A DNA stretch of 64,000 nt from Lanius collurio. Taxonomy: Eukaryota; Chordata; Aves; Passeriformes; Laniidae. Numbering within the stretch: the first letter of the stretch is position 1; the number at the start of each line of letters is the position of its first letter. Positions 44,001 through 59,100 of this stretch are shown here, piece by piece. Below the pieces are notes generated by a model. The model made no database searches. It was not told the origin of the DNA and was given only the letters and a program-made list of their open reading frames with translations. Location: assembly GCA_020086605.1 (NCBI GenBank), contig JACBWW010000044.1:6316202-6380201 (forward strand), in the 5' to 3' direction. Made by a program: the position numbers and the translations under genes.

Positions 44001-47000
44001 TGTTCAACAGGTACTTCATGACCTCACATAAATTGAATGTTTTGCCTCATTTTCATGTTTCTAGAATAACCTGCATGTGCATACAGAAAGAATTTGCACT
44101 GCTATTAAGGTAGCATTAAGAATCAGTCAGGGATGTTCAAAGACAAAATCAGAACCTAAATAAACCACAGTTATTGCTATACACAACACTCAGTAGCAGT
44201 GCTTTACAACTTCAGCCCCAGACCCAGACCTAAAGACGTAAAAGTATTATGACTTTTGCAAAATTCCTTCTCACAAGTCTGTACCTTGTTATCTCAGCAA
44301 CAGCTTGTTATGTGCACTTAAAAAAATTTCTCCAACATAAATTTACCAGCCTTTTTTAAGTAAAAATGCATTGCAAAATAAAAGCACTTTCAAATAAATT
44401 TTTCATATTTTAATATAAATCTAAAATTAATTTCTAAATTCATGTGTAAGACTCAGACAATTCTTCATTGCTTTGCAAGGAAGTGAATAAAACAACCCCA
44501 AACACTTAATGGTTTACTAGCTTTGCTGTTTTAACTGTGTGGGGTCGCTGAAAATAATCCAGCTGATCTCATGTGTTTCCCTAAATAAATGGCAGACATC
44601 ACCCTTACCCTCTTTTTTAGAAATATTTCTGGTTTTTAAAAAGGGGTAGAATTTCTACTAGGTTTTAGTTTGCATTGTTTGTAGGGATTTTGCCATAAGC
44701 AGTGTCAGTTACTGCAATAATAACAAAATATTGTCCAAAGAGACACAGCTGGCTGATTTCTGGTATGTGCTACTGCTCTGACTGATGGCAAGTGACCATG
44801 ATACTGAAGGTACACAAAATATATTAACTGCTGAAGGAAGGCAAAAGCTAAAGTGATCCATCTGGCAATAATCAGAGCTAAAACAACCATGGAGACCTCA
44901 TCTGAGCGTGCAGTTGGCACAGCAGGCTAGGAATTTGTTTGTCAGTGTCTGATCCTCGACAGTCAGTGTATCACATCTGCCTCATCCTCACCATGGTAAA
45001 TACTGATTTTCAGTATGAAGGATGTATTTCAAATGGAATATAATACTAGCAATCTCTCGACACTGACTTTTAATTGCTCCTTGCCTGGCAAGACCTTATG
45101 GAAGTGTTGTTATCTGTGACTAAGAGATGGAAGGGATGAAAGGCAGCAGGATGAAAGAACATCCCAAAGACCAGGGTGGGCAGGCATTGCTGGCTGTGAG
45201 GTGAAGGCACAAATCTGTAGCGCAGCTCAGAAGCTGTGATACAAAGCAATGAGAGCAAAAATGATCTGCAGGGCCCGGTGAAAACTTGATTGTGCAGCAC
45301 TACACAGAGTTTGCCTGCAGAATTTAAATTACCCACCATTGCAGAAAGTGAGACACGTGACCAAGGGTTCCTTGGTTTGAGTTACAACTGTACCAAAATT
45401 GGCTGTAGCTCAACAAAATTGGGGAATGAAGTTTCTGCAGTCCAAAGCAGGCCTTGCTGCTATGAAAACTGATGACTGAATGAAAGAGGAGAAAAAAGAC
45501 ATTCATTAATCTGACCCCTGGAATTACTAATATGGATGAATATTTTAGATTTACTAGGGAACATCCATGAAACAGGACATAATAGAGATTAATCCAAAAC
45601 CTAATTTAGCAAATTAACCACAAGAGAAACTATTTGATCAAATGCAGCCATATTGTACCCTGATGACTTAACTATATGATGATAAATTCAATCCAGTGTG
45701 AACAGTATAAATCCCTGCAGTTCTTGAAGTTTGTGTTGTCATAACTTCTCCAGTGAACCAGAGTGACAGCTCTTCCTGGCTTCACAAATGTCTTACCCAC
45801 CAAATGGCAGAGAATTTTTCCTCACAAAGTGCAATTTCCATTACACAGGTCCCACTCAGCCCATATTCAGCTACTCTCCATTTCTTCTATGTGTTTTATT
45901 TCACCAGGCAGAGCAATGCACTTCACATAAACCTAAACTCTCTCACTATGAATGAACAAACAGTGAGCATTTAGAAAAGTCTGAAGATATTTTTGGTCAT
46001 GTAAAGAGGCAAAAAACAACATAAGCATAAATAAAATCCCATTGGGAGAACCTGGTGTGTTTTATTTGCTGCTGTCACATCTACCATGGTATTAGTATAG
46101 GTTTCTGCATGGACAATGCTGAGGGAAAAGAATTACTCAGGTAAACCAAGCACAAGCACTGAAATTTCTTTACTTCTATGTTTCAACATTCACATGGTAC
46201 ATTACAGAAATGATCTCTTTCTCTTTCAGTGTCAAATCTGTCTCCCCTCATCCTTCCCCTTCCTTTTGTGTTGGTTTTCTCACTTTTATGTTTCACTGGA
46301 TGTCTCCTCACCCACTCCTCATTCTGTTTCCTCTGCCTATATATAGTTGAAAAGATTCTCTTTTCTCTTTCTGCTTCCTTTTAAAATAAGTTAAATGTAT
46401 CATTAAAAAACTTTGAGAACATTTAGAACATAAGATGTAAAAATCCTGCACACAGATTGCTGAATAACTTCACAGTTAAAATCAGCTACTACAAAGAACA
46501 GTGTACTTAATATAAAAAATAAAAAAAGACTTTAAAATTAAAATTAAGTTTATCAGAAATTCCAGTACTAGCTAAAAAGAGAAATGCAAAATTGAAAACT
46601 TTGGAATACTCTCTGTCCACTAAGACCTGAAAATAATGATAAATATTTATATTATTAAATCATTATAAAATTATTTATTTGTTCACTTATACAATGCTCC
46701 AAACATTGTGTTTCTACATTCAAAACCAAAGCATTGATTAAATACAGTGACTGGGGCAAGTACAAATTTAATTCCTGCCTACATACAATTGGCCTACAGA
46801 AAAAGTCTCCAGTCAGATAATTTTGAATTTTATAAACAACAGACTGTCTCTGTCCACATGTTATTAGTTAATAAGGACAAAAAAAGCACTTTCACAAGTG
46901 TAATATAATGTCAAATTGATTTAACTTACGCACAATTCTTACTTTCTATTTCTCACAAACACCAGCATTTTGAGAAGAAAAATCATGTTTGTTATGGTAG

Positions 47001-50000
47001 ACAGGTCTGTGTAAAATCATAGGGTAGTATATGTTTGATATTTCACTCAGAATCTGCATAATATGATTAGTTTACAAACGTGTTTTCCACATTTAAAACT
47101 TACGAGACGCGAAGTAAGTGTGAAACCAGCTGTAAATGTGTGGTCACCTCACGATTCCCTCCCTGGTATTTTTTATTAATTAATTAATTATTTAGTTACA
47201 TTTATTTTTAGAAATCCTCTTAATTTTTGTTTTCATTTTAAGTCAAACTGTTTCTTATTTGAACATGATGATGAAAACAGAGTAAGTAGTACATCCATAA
47301 CACCATTTTTAGAGAGTGCCTTTGCAGAACAGAACTGAGCATTTGCCAATACATATAAACAAAACAATGAGCAGAAATCTGTATCAAGACTGGAATAGAA
47401 TTTCCTGCTGGAGAAATCCTGCATTAATAGAACAGAAATGTCAGTACAAATACAAAGTGCCTCTTGACTATTCATAATTCCAAGTATATTATCTCACTAA
47501 AAACTATGCCAGGACAGATGCTGCTGTTGTTATTCAAGTCCAGGATTGAAAAAAAATATATTATTCTATTATGGGAATATTTTAATGAAAAATCTCAGCT
47601 TTTTTGATGTTTTCACTATCTCTTCATTCAATTTGCATTTTCATTGGCACTTCAAACATATCTACTTTGGTTCTCTTCTCTGTTTTGTTGTTCTATCTGC
47701 ACTTCATTGAATTGTTCCATATGAAAGGGTTGATTTAATCAAGCACATGAGATTTGCTTTTCATTACTTTAATGCAGCAATATCAATGACACAGTAATGC
47801 CTTTTCGGTAGGTTTGTATTCTGAGCACCAGTTTATCTGATCAAGACAAATATTTCGCTGAGCATCACTATTTCCTTCAGTTCAGATCTTGTTTAATACC
47901 ACAGTATGTGTTAAATTCTCCTCTGTATTTTACAAATATAAAGATGCTTCAATGCAAATTGAAATCTATTCATACAATTGAAACAGAAACACAAATTTTG
48001 AATAAAATATCCTGGAAGAGATTACCTTAAAAAGTCACCCTGCAAATATTTGTATTGGAATAGTAATTCATGTTATAGACTTCCTTTGTTTGTCTCCTTA
48101 ATTTGTTTAATACATAACCTAGGGAGGACCCAGAGGAAAGAGGAGTTTTGCCTGAGTGTGCATATATTTTTATATATGGACATAAATGGCGGTTGAGGTG
48201 TTCTTAACTGCATTTCAGAATTCTGTTAAGAATTCAGAATTCAGACAACAGCAGCAGTTTATTTCACTCTTGCCACTGTGGATTGTCTTCCCAGGTGCAG
48301 TTTCATTTATTATCATACAAAAAAAAGTGAGGATTAATACTGATTTTCTGGGATTGCTGGGAGTTTTGAAGCCGCTCTCTCAAATTCTCTTTTAACAAGG
48401 AAAAGCTTATGAAGCACAACATCAGCTCTATGATCTGTGCCAAAAGGGATAGTACTGAAGCTACCAGTGTGAAATTGGAGGGGATCCTGCAGTTCTGACT
48501 GTGGGTTAGCAGATACCATGTGCACTCTGAGACCACTCACAGTGTCCATTCCCAGAATGGTCCTGGCAGCCATCCACAAGGGCCAGAGAGTGGATGGATG
48601 GAGAGAGTGGACCAGCTCCCAGCCATTCATAACTAAATGCCTGAACATGGCCTCAGGTGGTCTCCAAGTGGGACCCTTGAATTTGTCACTGAACAAGTTA
48701 TTTTTCTTTAAGAACATGGGGGAACATGTTGAAAAATTCTTTTAACTTTAGTATGAGAGTGTATGATCCCTATACTTGTGATTAATGCTTAGTTTTGTAC
48801 CATACAGAGTACAAATATCAGGGATTACTGTGGCCTTGTGTTATCTCCCTGCATCTGTGACTAATTCCTCTGCCAGCTGATGCTTCCTTGTTTACTTATA
48901 TCAGTGATTAATATGTACCAGCTGTTACCTTAGGTTTGAGAGCAGGGTTGTGTGTCAGAGCTGAGAATGATAAGAGAGGTATATCATGACCTGACCACGT
49001 ATTTGAGATACTCTCAAGGAGAAAAGGTCTGGAACAATATGCAGATAATTCCATGGAGAGCCACAGTGGGAGATCATGCCTGCGCCAGGGTAATCGCAGC
49101 CAACCATGGGCATCTGGGGCTGTAAGAACTGAGCAAAGCAACAACTTGAGGAGATTCTCCTTCCTAGCTCAACTGATGGTGTCACTGAGGGCATTTTTTG
49201 TACTTTTTGGACATCTTATAGTTAAACACATTTCTCTTCTTAGACATCTGAAATCCTGAAAATCCCGCATTTACGGTGTTACAGGTTTGTTATCCACATA
49301 AAAACATGCAATCACGATGTCTTTACATGTCTTTGCTGCTTCCATCTGCAGGGGTTCTTTCTCTTATCATGTAGATTGAAAATAAACTCCTTGGACAGGG
49401 ACTAGTGAGGGTTAAGGGGAAGACAGCTAAAAGAGCTGAAATTTGTAATGCCTAGCAGAGTTTCGGTGTAGTTTAGAGGGTCTTTTTATTAACCAGCAAA
49501 TGCAAACATCACCTTCTAAACTGGTTGTTGTTGTTGTATTGGTTTAGGGCTTTCTTAGTAGAAATTGGAAAGGTGATGCTGCAGAACAGCATTCTGCAGT
49601 CTAAACACACCCACTACTCAAGGTGTGGAATGCAGAAAGCTGATTTGTAAATCGTGCACAAATGCATCAGCTGTCAAATGTACTTGAAGGCCTCACTATC
49701 TGGCATGCTTCCGCCTGGAAAAGAAAGGACAGAGTAAAGAAAAGAATGCAGCAAGGTTCTCTACAGCCCTCAATGGGACAGAGTGAACAGAGATTTGTTG
49801 TTCCCTGCCCCTCCAAAAGAGGATTTGGAGGGGTGGCAGATGAAAAACACTTCCCAAAGTGCTCCTTCAACATTTTATGATTAACCTGTGAACTATCTCG
49901 TGTCACTAGTTGTGAATGCACTTTTCTCCAGCCAGATCTGTGGGAGGAAAATCCATTGACTGTTGTTACTTACAGTGACTTCTCTGCAGGCTCAGCGAGT

Positions 50001-53000
50001 TCACTGGAGCCTGGGAGGGAGGAGATCATTGCATGTTTCCTTCGCTTGCCTTGCTCTCCTATCTTCTGCCTTAGGCTCACTTTTGGGGAGTGCAAACTAC
50101 AGATCAGCCCCTTGGTTTAAGTCAGAACAGAAGTCTTTTGTGTTTTCTCCTCTTCCCTGCCAGTTTCAGAAATATTTGCATGATTTTTCTTAGAATCAGT
50201 CTCTGTTTTGAGGACTGAAATTATACAACAATCATGTAATGGAATCCTTCCACCCCATCCTCCTTCCGCCCTCCAAAAAATAAACCCCAAACCATGAAGT
50301 ACATCTGCAGTACCAGTCTGTTTGTGGAAAGCACTGGTGTGGCAGACGTGTCCTTGAGAGAAACCCTTCATCTCCCTCACTTTTTGAAAAACTCATTCTG
50401 TTCTGCAAGTATCATGTGCAAAGTAATTGAGGATGGCAGTAAATGCCAGCCACTATTTTCGTTTACACCAAATAAAGGGGTTTATTTTGCAAACAGCAGA
50501 CAGACCAATACTCTGAGAAAGCTGAGTACATTTTATGTTTCCTTTAGAGACCTTTTGCGACACATTGATAGAGTTACTTAAACTATGATGCAAACAGAAA
50601 CCACAAGCCATGTTACTGAGGGCTACCCTCTCAATTTTTAAGCTGCTCAGATGGATCTGAATGCATGAGGCTGGTGGACCAGAGAAGGAAGACATGTCAA
50701 TGTCTTTGAAAGAGCTTCACAAAAGTCATCACACCCGATAAGGACGACATCTCAACTTTTCTGTGATAGCTTTCTCTGTGAAAAATGAATAAAACAGGAT
50801 AATTTGGAAATGTGGTAAGAGATTAAGGCTTCCATTTTGGGCAGTGCTTGGGTGTGAATAATATTGTTTCTACTGAATTATGGTTAGTCCATTAGATTAG
50901 AATCTGGCAGATACAGGTGTTTCCGAAGTTATTAACAGATATTAAGCACAGATCAAGGAAACTTGAGCTCTGCTTTAAATGAGAAAGACACTTCAGCCAA
51001 CTTCCATGAATCATGAGGATTTCAAGACCTCCAGCTCAGGCTTGTTATTTTCTGGTGTAAACGTAATTCTGTGAAGCCTGGGGCCTGCACTGTTGCACAG
51101 CCACCATAGGGTGCCATGAAACCATCTCTGCTAACAAGCATCCATCTCTCAGCTCCCCTCAGGGGAGAAACAGCATGAACCAAAATCACCCACGGCATCA
51201 GGTGCACGCATTTACACACAGATATACACATTATGCATATAGACACCCCAAAGATAATATATATTGGCACCTGCACTCTGTGCTGATCAGCTGTACTGTG
51301 GTGGGCAGCAGCCCTGGCTCTACATTTGCTCTCGGTTCTGCTTTTAACTCCGTGAGCTTTCTTTGCTGACGATGCTGGCATTCTTTGCCACCTAACGAGG
51401 CAATTTCTGCTCACTAACAATGCATCTGTTTCCCTTGGTAGTTGAGGGAAGCCTGAAGTTCCTATTTGTTTGCCTCCTGCTGCCCAGGGGTGCTTTCTTC
51501 TGTGTCCGTGTGTGCAGGCTAATTCCTGCTGCTGCTGAGCCTGCTGACCTGATGGTGATGGTTTATTTTTATCACAGAGAAACTGTCAATTCTATTCTAA
51601 AGCCCTCATTAGCACTTGTTGTATCTCCTCATTTTCCCTGTTGAGCATTAAGCCCATCACTATAAAGCTGCTTCTGTCCACTGTGATATTGTTCCCCCAA
51701 AGTTGGTTTTTTCCCATTTCTGGTGAGCTCATGTTACCATGTGGAGATTCCTCCCCACATTAATCCAATCCTGGCTCCTCAGGTCAATCCTCTTCTCTGT
51801 CCTGCACGGTGGCATGACTCCTGCAAGCACAGTATGGGGCAACATATCAGAGTGCTGAATATAGAAATAAATAGACTCAAAAATGTCTGCATTTGTACTC
51901 AAAATTATTGGTTTACGTAAATTAATAATTCCTCTCTGTCTGGCTTCCCAGACCCTCCTTAATGGTTTTATTTTCATCCCTCTCCCTTGACAAATTCATG
52001 TTGCCATCCAAACCAATATTCCTTCCTAAGTTATTACTCCATAACTCACCCACTAGCCCTTCTCCTCAGTCTGGAAAAGATATTGAATTGCTAATTACCT
52101 TCTATTGTAGCACTGGAAAGTAGTTCCTCACCAATACCAATCTTTCCGTGGGAAGGGAGGAAGGCAATGATACAATTATAATCACATCTAATATTTTGAT
52201 ACCAAATCAGAACGATGCCTCTTTACTTCTTTCAGGCATCCCATCTGCTCTGAGGGAACTCCATCATGTCACTTTATTGAACCACCTCTGCCCTTACCAA
52301 GATTGTGGCCCCTGAATCAATCAGTATTTATGTCTCCAGCTGCTTGCACCAATGACAGAGAACATCCTCTAACAGTGCTGGGGCACAAAGTTAACTTCCA
52401 CAGGTTATTTGAGGGGGCCTGTTTCTTCCTGTGTTTCTTATCTTTCTCCTTGTCTTCCCCTTGGAATTTTTACAGGATTATTTTTTTGCTCTTGGCTAGG
52501 GTGTAACACTGTGGGAAGCTGTGGCAAACCTGTTCTTCACAGGAAAGTTGTTCCTCAGTTTGCTTCACTTCGCTGCATCTTCCAGAACACCTGGCACAGT
52601 AACACCTGGCAGAACAGGGTCCTCAAAATAAAACCCGTTAGAGAGCCTGAGGTTATCATAGCCAAAATAGAAGCTAAAATCATATTTGGAAATTAGGAAT
52701 TACTCAGTTCTGCCGGTCTGCTGGCATATAGTTGTAAAAGATCTTTTTCCCTCTGTGTTTACATACTTGTTTAACAAAGTCTTCTAAGAAGATTAACCAC
52801 AAAGTTCCAAAGGAATAACATTGTTATGGTTTTGTTCCCTAACAATTAAAAACAAAAGAGAACAAATAAATCGCTAGAAATGTCTCATGTAAAATGCAAA
52901 TAAAGTTAAACTTAAGAGAGTTCTGCCAAAAATCCTAGGAAAAAACCCCCACATATTCTATAAAAAACAATAATTATTCTACAAAGAAACCACAACATGT

Positions 53001-56000
53001 TCCAGGAAAGAACATGAGTACAACAGTTCTGCATAGAATTTTATGCTTTCAAGCTTCCTATACTTCCTGGGCAATGTCATTCTTTGAACTAACAGCTGAT
53101 TCACAGATGTTAAAAAAAATAAATAAATAAAAAATGAAACAAGCCCCCCAAACTACAAACCACTTCTAGTTCAGCTGAGAACCTCAGAAGAGCATGTGTG
53201 TAGCTTTTTTACAGAGGATCTGGGTGTCTTTCTGAGTCTCAATTCAGAATTGGCAAAGATGAATTTTAAAATGCATTTGTTAACAAGAGAAGCAGTGCTC
53301 TAACTAATTTGAGCTGTTAAGCTCACACCAGTACATGTGCAACTTATAAAAATGGAGAATTTTTTTAGTTGAAATGCAAGCCACTTGAGGTTAATAAGCC
53401 TGTCTCCACAAGTAGAAAATTATATAATAGCACTATGATTGTGTTTATTTACTTCAGAAAGACAAAAGAGACCTTTGTCACTGAAACCTCCAACCATTAA
53501 AGCTCTACATAAGCCTTTTGAAAAACTTTCTGGAGAAATTCCATAGGAAGTGTTTGTCTTCTTCAAAACTAAAGCTTCTCTGTTTAAATATAAGAGTATT
53601 AAAAAAAAAATTAAAATAACACTTACAGTTCTGTTTCTGGGGTTGAATATTTAGTCACATATTCCTAGAAACAGGTGTTAAATTTCCATCATAAATAATT
53701 GTCTTATACAACAATTTTCACACTGCATGAAGGTAGTGCAAGGAGAAGCATCAGGTCTCTGCTTTGTAGGATATTCCTCCCCTTGTTTGTTTGCAAGAGT
53801 CTGTCTAGTGCTTCTTGTCATTGTTGACTGATATATATTCTTACACGAGAGAGTTTTTGCAAGCAAAGCTCATAATTGTTCAGAAAAATTTAGCTGTGTC
53901 CCATAGCTTTTCAGTTTGATGAGAGTAATTTGAAAGGTGTGGAATTATATCAAGAAGCTTGTTTCACTTCCATTAATGACAACTTTATTTCAACTTGTGT
54001 GTTTATTTGCTTTTTTCTATTGATAGTTTTTCATGTTGCTCAGGCAGCAGTCTCCAAGCACAGAGCTGCTGTGCTGTTCCTTCCACAGTAAAAAATTTAC
54101 CATCATCTTTTTTCCCTGTTGTTTTGGTCTGTATGACCTAACTAAAATATAGATTAAACCATGAAGAGGTCAGAGGTAGCAAAGGCTTGCCTTTCAGTTT
54201 CAACTTCTTTGCTTATTGAATTTTATATCAAATCAGGAAAACAAGTGTTGCAGTCTACAAAGATTTCTTAGATGATCTTCAGTTCCATAATTCTGTCAGA
54301 GTGGAATAGTTTGTACTTCTACTATGTACTTGGTATTCATCTAGACTTAGTCTATGCACAGTTGCTGAAGAGAGGGGTTAACAATTTCAGCTGCATAAAG
54401 CTCTTCTAGCAACCCTCGTCCTGCAATAGAGAAAGATTTGTAATCAGCTGCTCTTTAATACAATATATCCCAGTTAATAGAATGAAAATATACACGTGAA
54501 TAAAAAAATCTGCAGTATGGTGAATAAAATGCATCATCAATATAAATATGATGAATAGAATAAAATTTCAATAGTCCCTTTTTTTTTCGATTGAAACAAC
54601 AACAGGTTTTTTTAGCTCTGTTGTGATACCCACTATTCCTTTTTACATTTAGAAGTTTTGATTGAAAGCGGTGAAGCTGAAAGTGATCACATCTCACATT
54701 TCTGTGTGTTTTGTGTCTTTCTATATTTTAGTGAGGGGAAATGCCCTCCCCATGTGCTGTTAGATATGTTCAGGAAGCCCCTCAGGACAGTACGCTAAAG
54801 GAAGGACAAAACCAGCCCATGTCCAGCTGGATCCTAGACAGGGTGATGTTTAAAATGGGTATAAAACTCCTAAGCCAAGTAATTGAGCAACCTCATTACT
54901 CTGAGTTGCATTTTGGACTTTGGTCTTTCGGGAGGTTGACCCAGGACCTCTCCTTCTGTCTTTTTGCTCTTGTTTCCATTAGGGAAAACTACAGTACCTC
55001 TGGCAGCACCACTTATTTAAATTTGGAATATTCAAAGTAGTATTTTGAGGTGAAAATTAGAAACTCATGCAAGCATTTCAGTTTACACAACATTTTGAGC
55101 AGAAGCAACATCCAACCTCCCACCCTGCAAACTTTCTGCTCTGACAGCTCTCCTCAACCAATAAAGCCCCAGTGCAGCTCTAAATCTTCACTATCTGAGA
55201 CTATACAACTCCAGTTAGTGAATTCTGACCCAAGTACCAAGCTGGACTCAACATCTTCCACAAGAGACAATGCAGAACATTAAAAGAATATAATGTAGAA
55301 TATTGAAACTGTATTTATTTAGTGTAGAAGATTAATTAAACAGGATAACCCACAGACAGAGACACTATGATGAATTATGGCCTGTTTAATGAAAAATCAG
55401 TTTAATGCAATATTTTTAAAAAGCTGTTGTCCAGGCAAGGTAAATCAGTTTGACACTGCCACTTTCCCTGATCTTGGGGTACTAGTAAATAAAATATTTT
55501 CTTTTCCCTGTTAGGGAATTACCAGAAAAGAAAATGAAGACTCTGAGTTTCTATTTGCAGAGTAATTATTTCCTGCATTTCTTGGCTAGAAAATCACAGG
55601 CAGGAGGTCATTCCAATTATGTTACTCTGTCAAGGAATGACAGAATAAAATCCCTATGGATTTTTATTTTTAGTATTTATGCATGACTGGTTTGGTAGGT
55701 GAACTAAAAGCTCATTTTTGGTTCAAATATACAACTTCTTCTGTCTGAAAAATAAAAAGTAAAATAAATCACAGACTGAAACACAGAAATAAAGTTTAAT
55801 TCTTCCTTGAGCTGACAGCTTATTGTTTTCCAGGAACAGCACAATGACAGCGTCTCTTTGTGTAAATGTCTTTTGAAGCAAAGTTTGCATTTCTTTTGCA
55901 GATGTGTTATTTGCTGGAATACATTTCTCCCACTCAATCAAAATACAAAGGAGAGTCCTTTATATTAGTCTGTGAATTGAAGTTCATGAGGAGTTGGAGG

Positions 56001-56009
56001 TAATGATTT
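35082..56009. other. Long gene-free stretch
   Basis: About 21 kb with only short open frames; the longest are about 127 codons at 48334-48717 (minus), 132 codons at 51022-51420 (minus) and 123 codons at 39536-39907 (minus), none recognisable. Short simple repeats occur: poly(A) at 41600-41616 and (TTAA)n at 47174-47192. The very AT-rich part at about 46380-48000 has few open frames and could hold conserved non-coding DNA, but I see nothing I can name. Confidence 0.5.
47174..47192. repeat. (TTAA)n short tandem repeat
   Basis: 'attaattaattaattattt', about four units. Confidence 0.8.
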
Positions 56010-56182
56010 TAAACTCAGAGAGGGCAGGTTTAGATTAGAAACTAGGAAGAAATTGTTCCCTGTGAGGGTAGTGAGGCCCTGGCAAAGGCTGCTTGGAGAA
56101 GCTGTGACTGCCCCATTCCTGGAAATGTTCAAGCCCAGGCTGGATGGAGCTTGAAGCAACCTGGTCTGGTGGAAGGTATCTG
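56010..56182 (+). mobile_element. CR1 LINE 3' fragment
   Basis: Plus strand reads 'agggcaggtttagattagaa', 'aggaagaaattgttccctg', 'gtgaggccctggcaaagg', 'gaagctgtgactgccccatt', 'aagcccaggctggatgg' and 'gcaacctggtctggtggaag', the CR1 region just before its 3' end. It stops at 'ggtatctggg', so the final terminus is missing or diverged. Confidence 0.93.
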
Positions 56183-59100
56183 GGTCCTTGTTTTTATCTG
56201 GTTTTAAGATGTTGGTGGCTGCCAGCCTGTTTGACTGTGTTCATGGAGTGAACTCAAAGCATGGATATCTCATATGAAGGGTTCAGGTGGGATGCTTCAG
56301 AGGGCAGTTAAAAATGCTAGGGTATTCACATAGATGAATTTTTTGCCTAGTTTGTGGGAGAAGTGGTAAAGAAACCAAGAAATGTTAATGTCTATTTCCT
56401 CAATCCAACATATCCTCATCCAACATTTGAGGAAAGAAAGAGTGCATTTGTAGAAGTCTTATGCAGCATGAGGTGCATATTAGAGGCACATATTCCCTAT
56501 CTGAGTGTGGGACAAGATTATAGAAGAAATGGAATCACTTCTCTGTTTGTATAAACCTAACTGAATGTGTGGTCAATTTTGCTGTCACCATTTTTTGCTT
56601 CCAGATAACCACACGTATTTTTATAAATGAAGCTCAATGTGCACAGTGTTCATTCCCTAAAACTATGAACTGTGTGTCAAGGCTGGGCCCTCTGGTCCCA
56701 ACTCTGTTCTCTGCCACAGTATCTTCATCTACAGGCACCAACAGTTCAGTCCACACAAAACTACTTGTTATCATTATAAAGCAAGTAGTAATTAAACCAA
56801 ATCAAGTTCATAGTTACCTGACTGCTTGACAGCTGCTCTCTCAGATAAAAAGGCTGAAACAGCTGAGGTCAAGACAAGGCCAGAGGTGTCCTGAGACACT
56901 GCTTGCCAAAATTTATATTTACTGTATTGCATTTTTGCATCCAATTTTGCATGTACTACCAGAGAGTGGAAATGGCTTTATCTGGGCCGAAAGGCAAATC
57001 CTTTATGAGTCCTGAGTCAGAACAAAGAGAAACAGAGTTTTGTGAGGCCCATCTTTCATTAGTTTACTTAGATCTGCCTCTTTTTTTCCTTTCTAATTTT
57101 TTTTTAAGAGTATAAAATAGTGTTCTTCACATCTATGATAAATGTCAATTCACATTACATGAATTAGTTTACTTGCCTCCTGTGACGTTTAGTGAAGTTA
57201 CAGGGAAATATTGCACAATAACTCTTGTTTATTTCTAAATACAGTTCTGAAGACTAAAGAAGAATCATGAATGAGAAACTCCTTTCAAACTGTGCAAATA
57301 TCTGCTACTGCAAGTTTAACCTGTCCAACCTCTCACAATTAGCCTTTTTAATTTTTAATTACCTAAATTCATTTAAGCTGCTCTTTACCAATAAGTTATG
57401 TCTTACTATTACTGCCATTTCAATGACATCAGCTGAGAGTAAGTTAGACACTTTGTTATCTTTCTTGAAATTGTGGAAGCTTTTGTTTACACCTCCATTC
57501 TAAGGATTTTCCCAGGAATCTATGGTTATATCTGAACACTGATGAGAAGTGAAGTAGTATCCTCTTAATTTGCAGAATTCCTAGACAGTAAAACCAACTA
57601 GCCTTTGGCTTCCTAATTTTTGGGGTTTTTTTGTAGATAAATTGCCAAAGTAACTGGTTTCTTCAGCCTTTGTTGTGTTACATTAATGCTCTGCTTACTC
57701 CACACAGTCACAGCATCACAGTGTAACTCAGATCTGAGGCATCTTTCAGCCACCTCCTTTCAAGTAGAAATCCTAAACCGTCTTTTTACTTTTCATTACT
57801 GACAATAGCTATTTTGAATTTGGTTTTAGCTTACTCTTTTTTTTTGCCTTAAATGCTTTATCAACACCTGAATTTAACAATCTTTCTTGCCCTTCTGTTC
57901 TTTCATTTTTTCACTTGAATCCTATTCTAAACCAGTTCCACGCTTCCTCATTCAGCTCTCCATGAAAGACTTTTCCCTCAAACACCCTTTAAATCAAGTA
58001 GGGATAAAAAACCTAAGATAGTGGATGTGGAAAAGAATGGATAAGCTTGGACAGACAAAAAGTATCCAGAGATGTGCAGCCTGTTGCATACCGTGTACTA
58101 TGACACTGGCAGTTCAAATTTCCTGATTCTGAAAAACAATTCCAGAATCTGAAGTTCTGAACCAGAATAAGATTATGAAATCACATGAAAAGATGCAATC
58201 TAGCTACTTTTTCAAGAATGCTGTTGCTTTGTCAGCAGGCAGGACTTCATTTCTCCATCTACAAATATTCAGCCTGTTTTCACTGCAGGCACCACATGGA
58301 CTTGGTCCTGGACACTGATTCCAGGCATTTTTTCTGATTGTCTGAGGGTTATTGACTTAGGCTTTGCTTTACCCCTTTTCTATAAAGAAGTTCCATGAAG
58401 TTTTGGATTTATGATGCTAAATTACTGATCATGAGGAATACATTTCTTTATCACACGGTGTGAGAGCCACGACAATGTAAGAGTTCATAGTCTTCTCCTG
58501 CCCAGGAGCCACACCAGCAGGAAACACTGGCAACTGTGCCCGTGAGAGTACAAGATGTTTGCAGTGGCTGCAATGAGGGACACAAGAGATAAGCCTCTTT
58601 AAGCACTTGTCACAGCAACTGCTGTCTGAAACAATACCGCTGTTTGACATCTCTGTTAAAAGGCTGTGACATTTTAATGCTATCCTGCATATCCATCTTC
58701 ATACATACTGTTTGCCTCTTCCCTTGTGTCAAAATAGCAATTAATTTCCAGCCTGCCACTGACAACAAGGCGCTGAGTTTTATAAATGCTCAAAAGTGTT
58801 GAGTAGTTAAGTTGAAGTGCTGTTGCTTGGCATTTATTTATGCCTACTTCATGTGCAACCTGCCATTTTCTCATTAAGAAGTGAGACCTACTGCTTACTT
58901 GCCATTTTCTCTTTGATTATCAGTATGTTAGTTTGCATAAATTGGTTTGTCATATATATGTCACACTGGGATTCCAAATACAGAGTTTCTTTCCATCTGA
59001 GTTGGGAATAGTAGAAGGAGGACGTTTAAGAAAGAAAAAAGAAAACACAGTTGTCATGTCACTGGTAAAGGACCTGACAACTATGTAGAAAGCAACTTCA

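Noticed and set aside
48334..48717. 127-codon minus-strand frame
   Set aside because: No recognisable domain, no splice or poly(A) context; within the range expected by chance in 64 kb.
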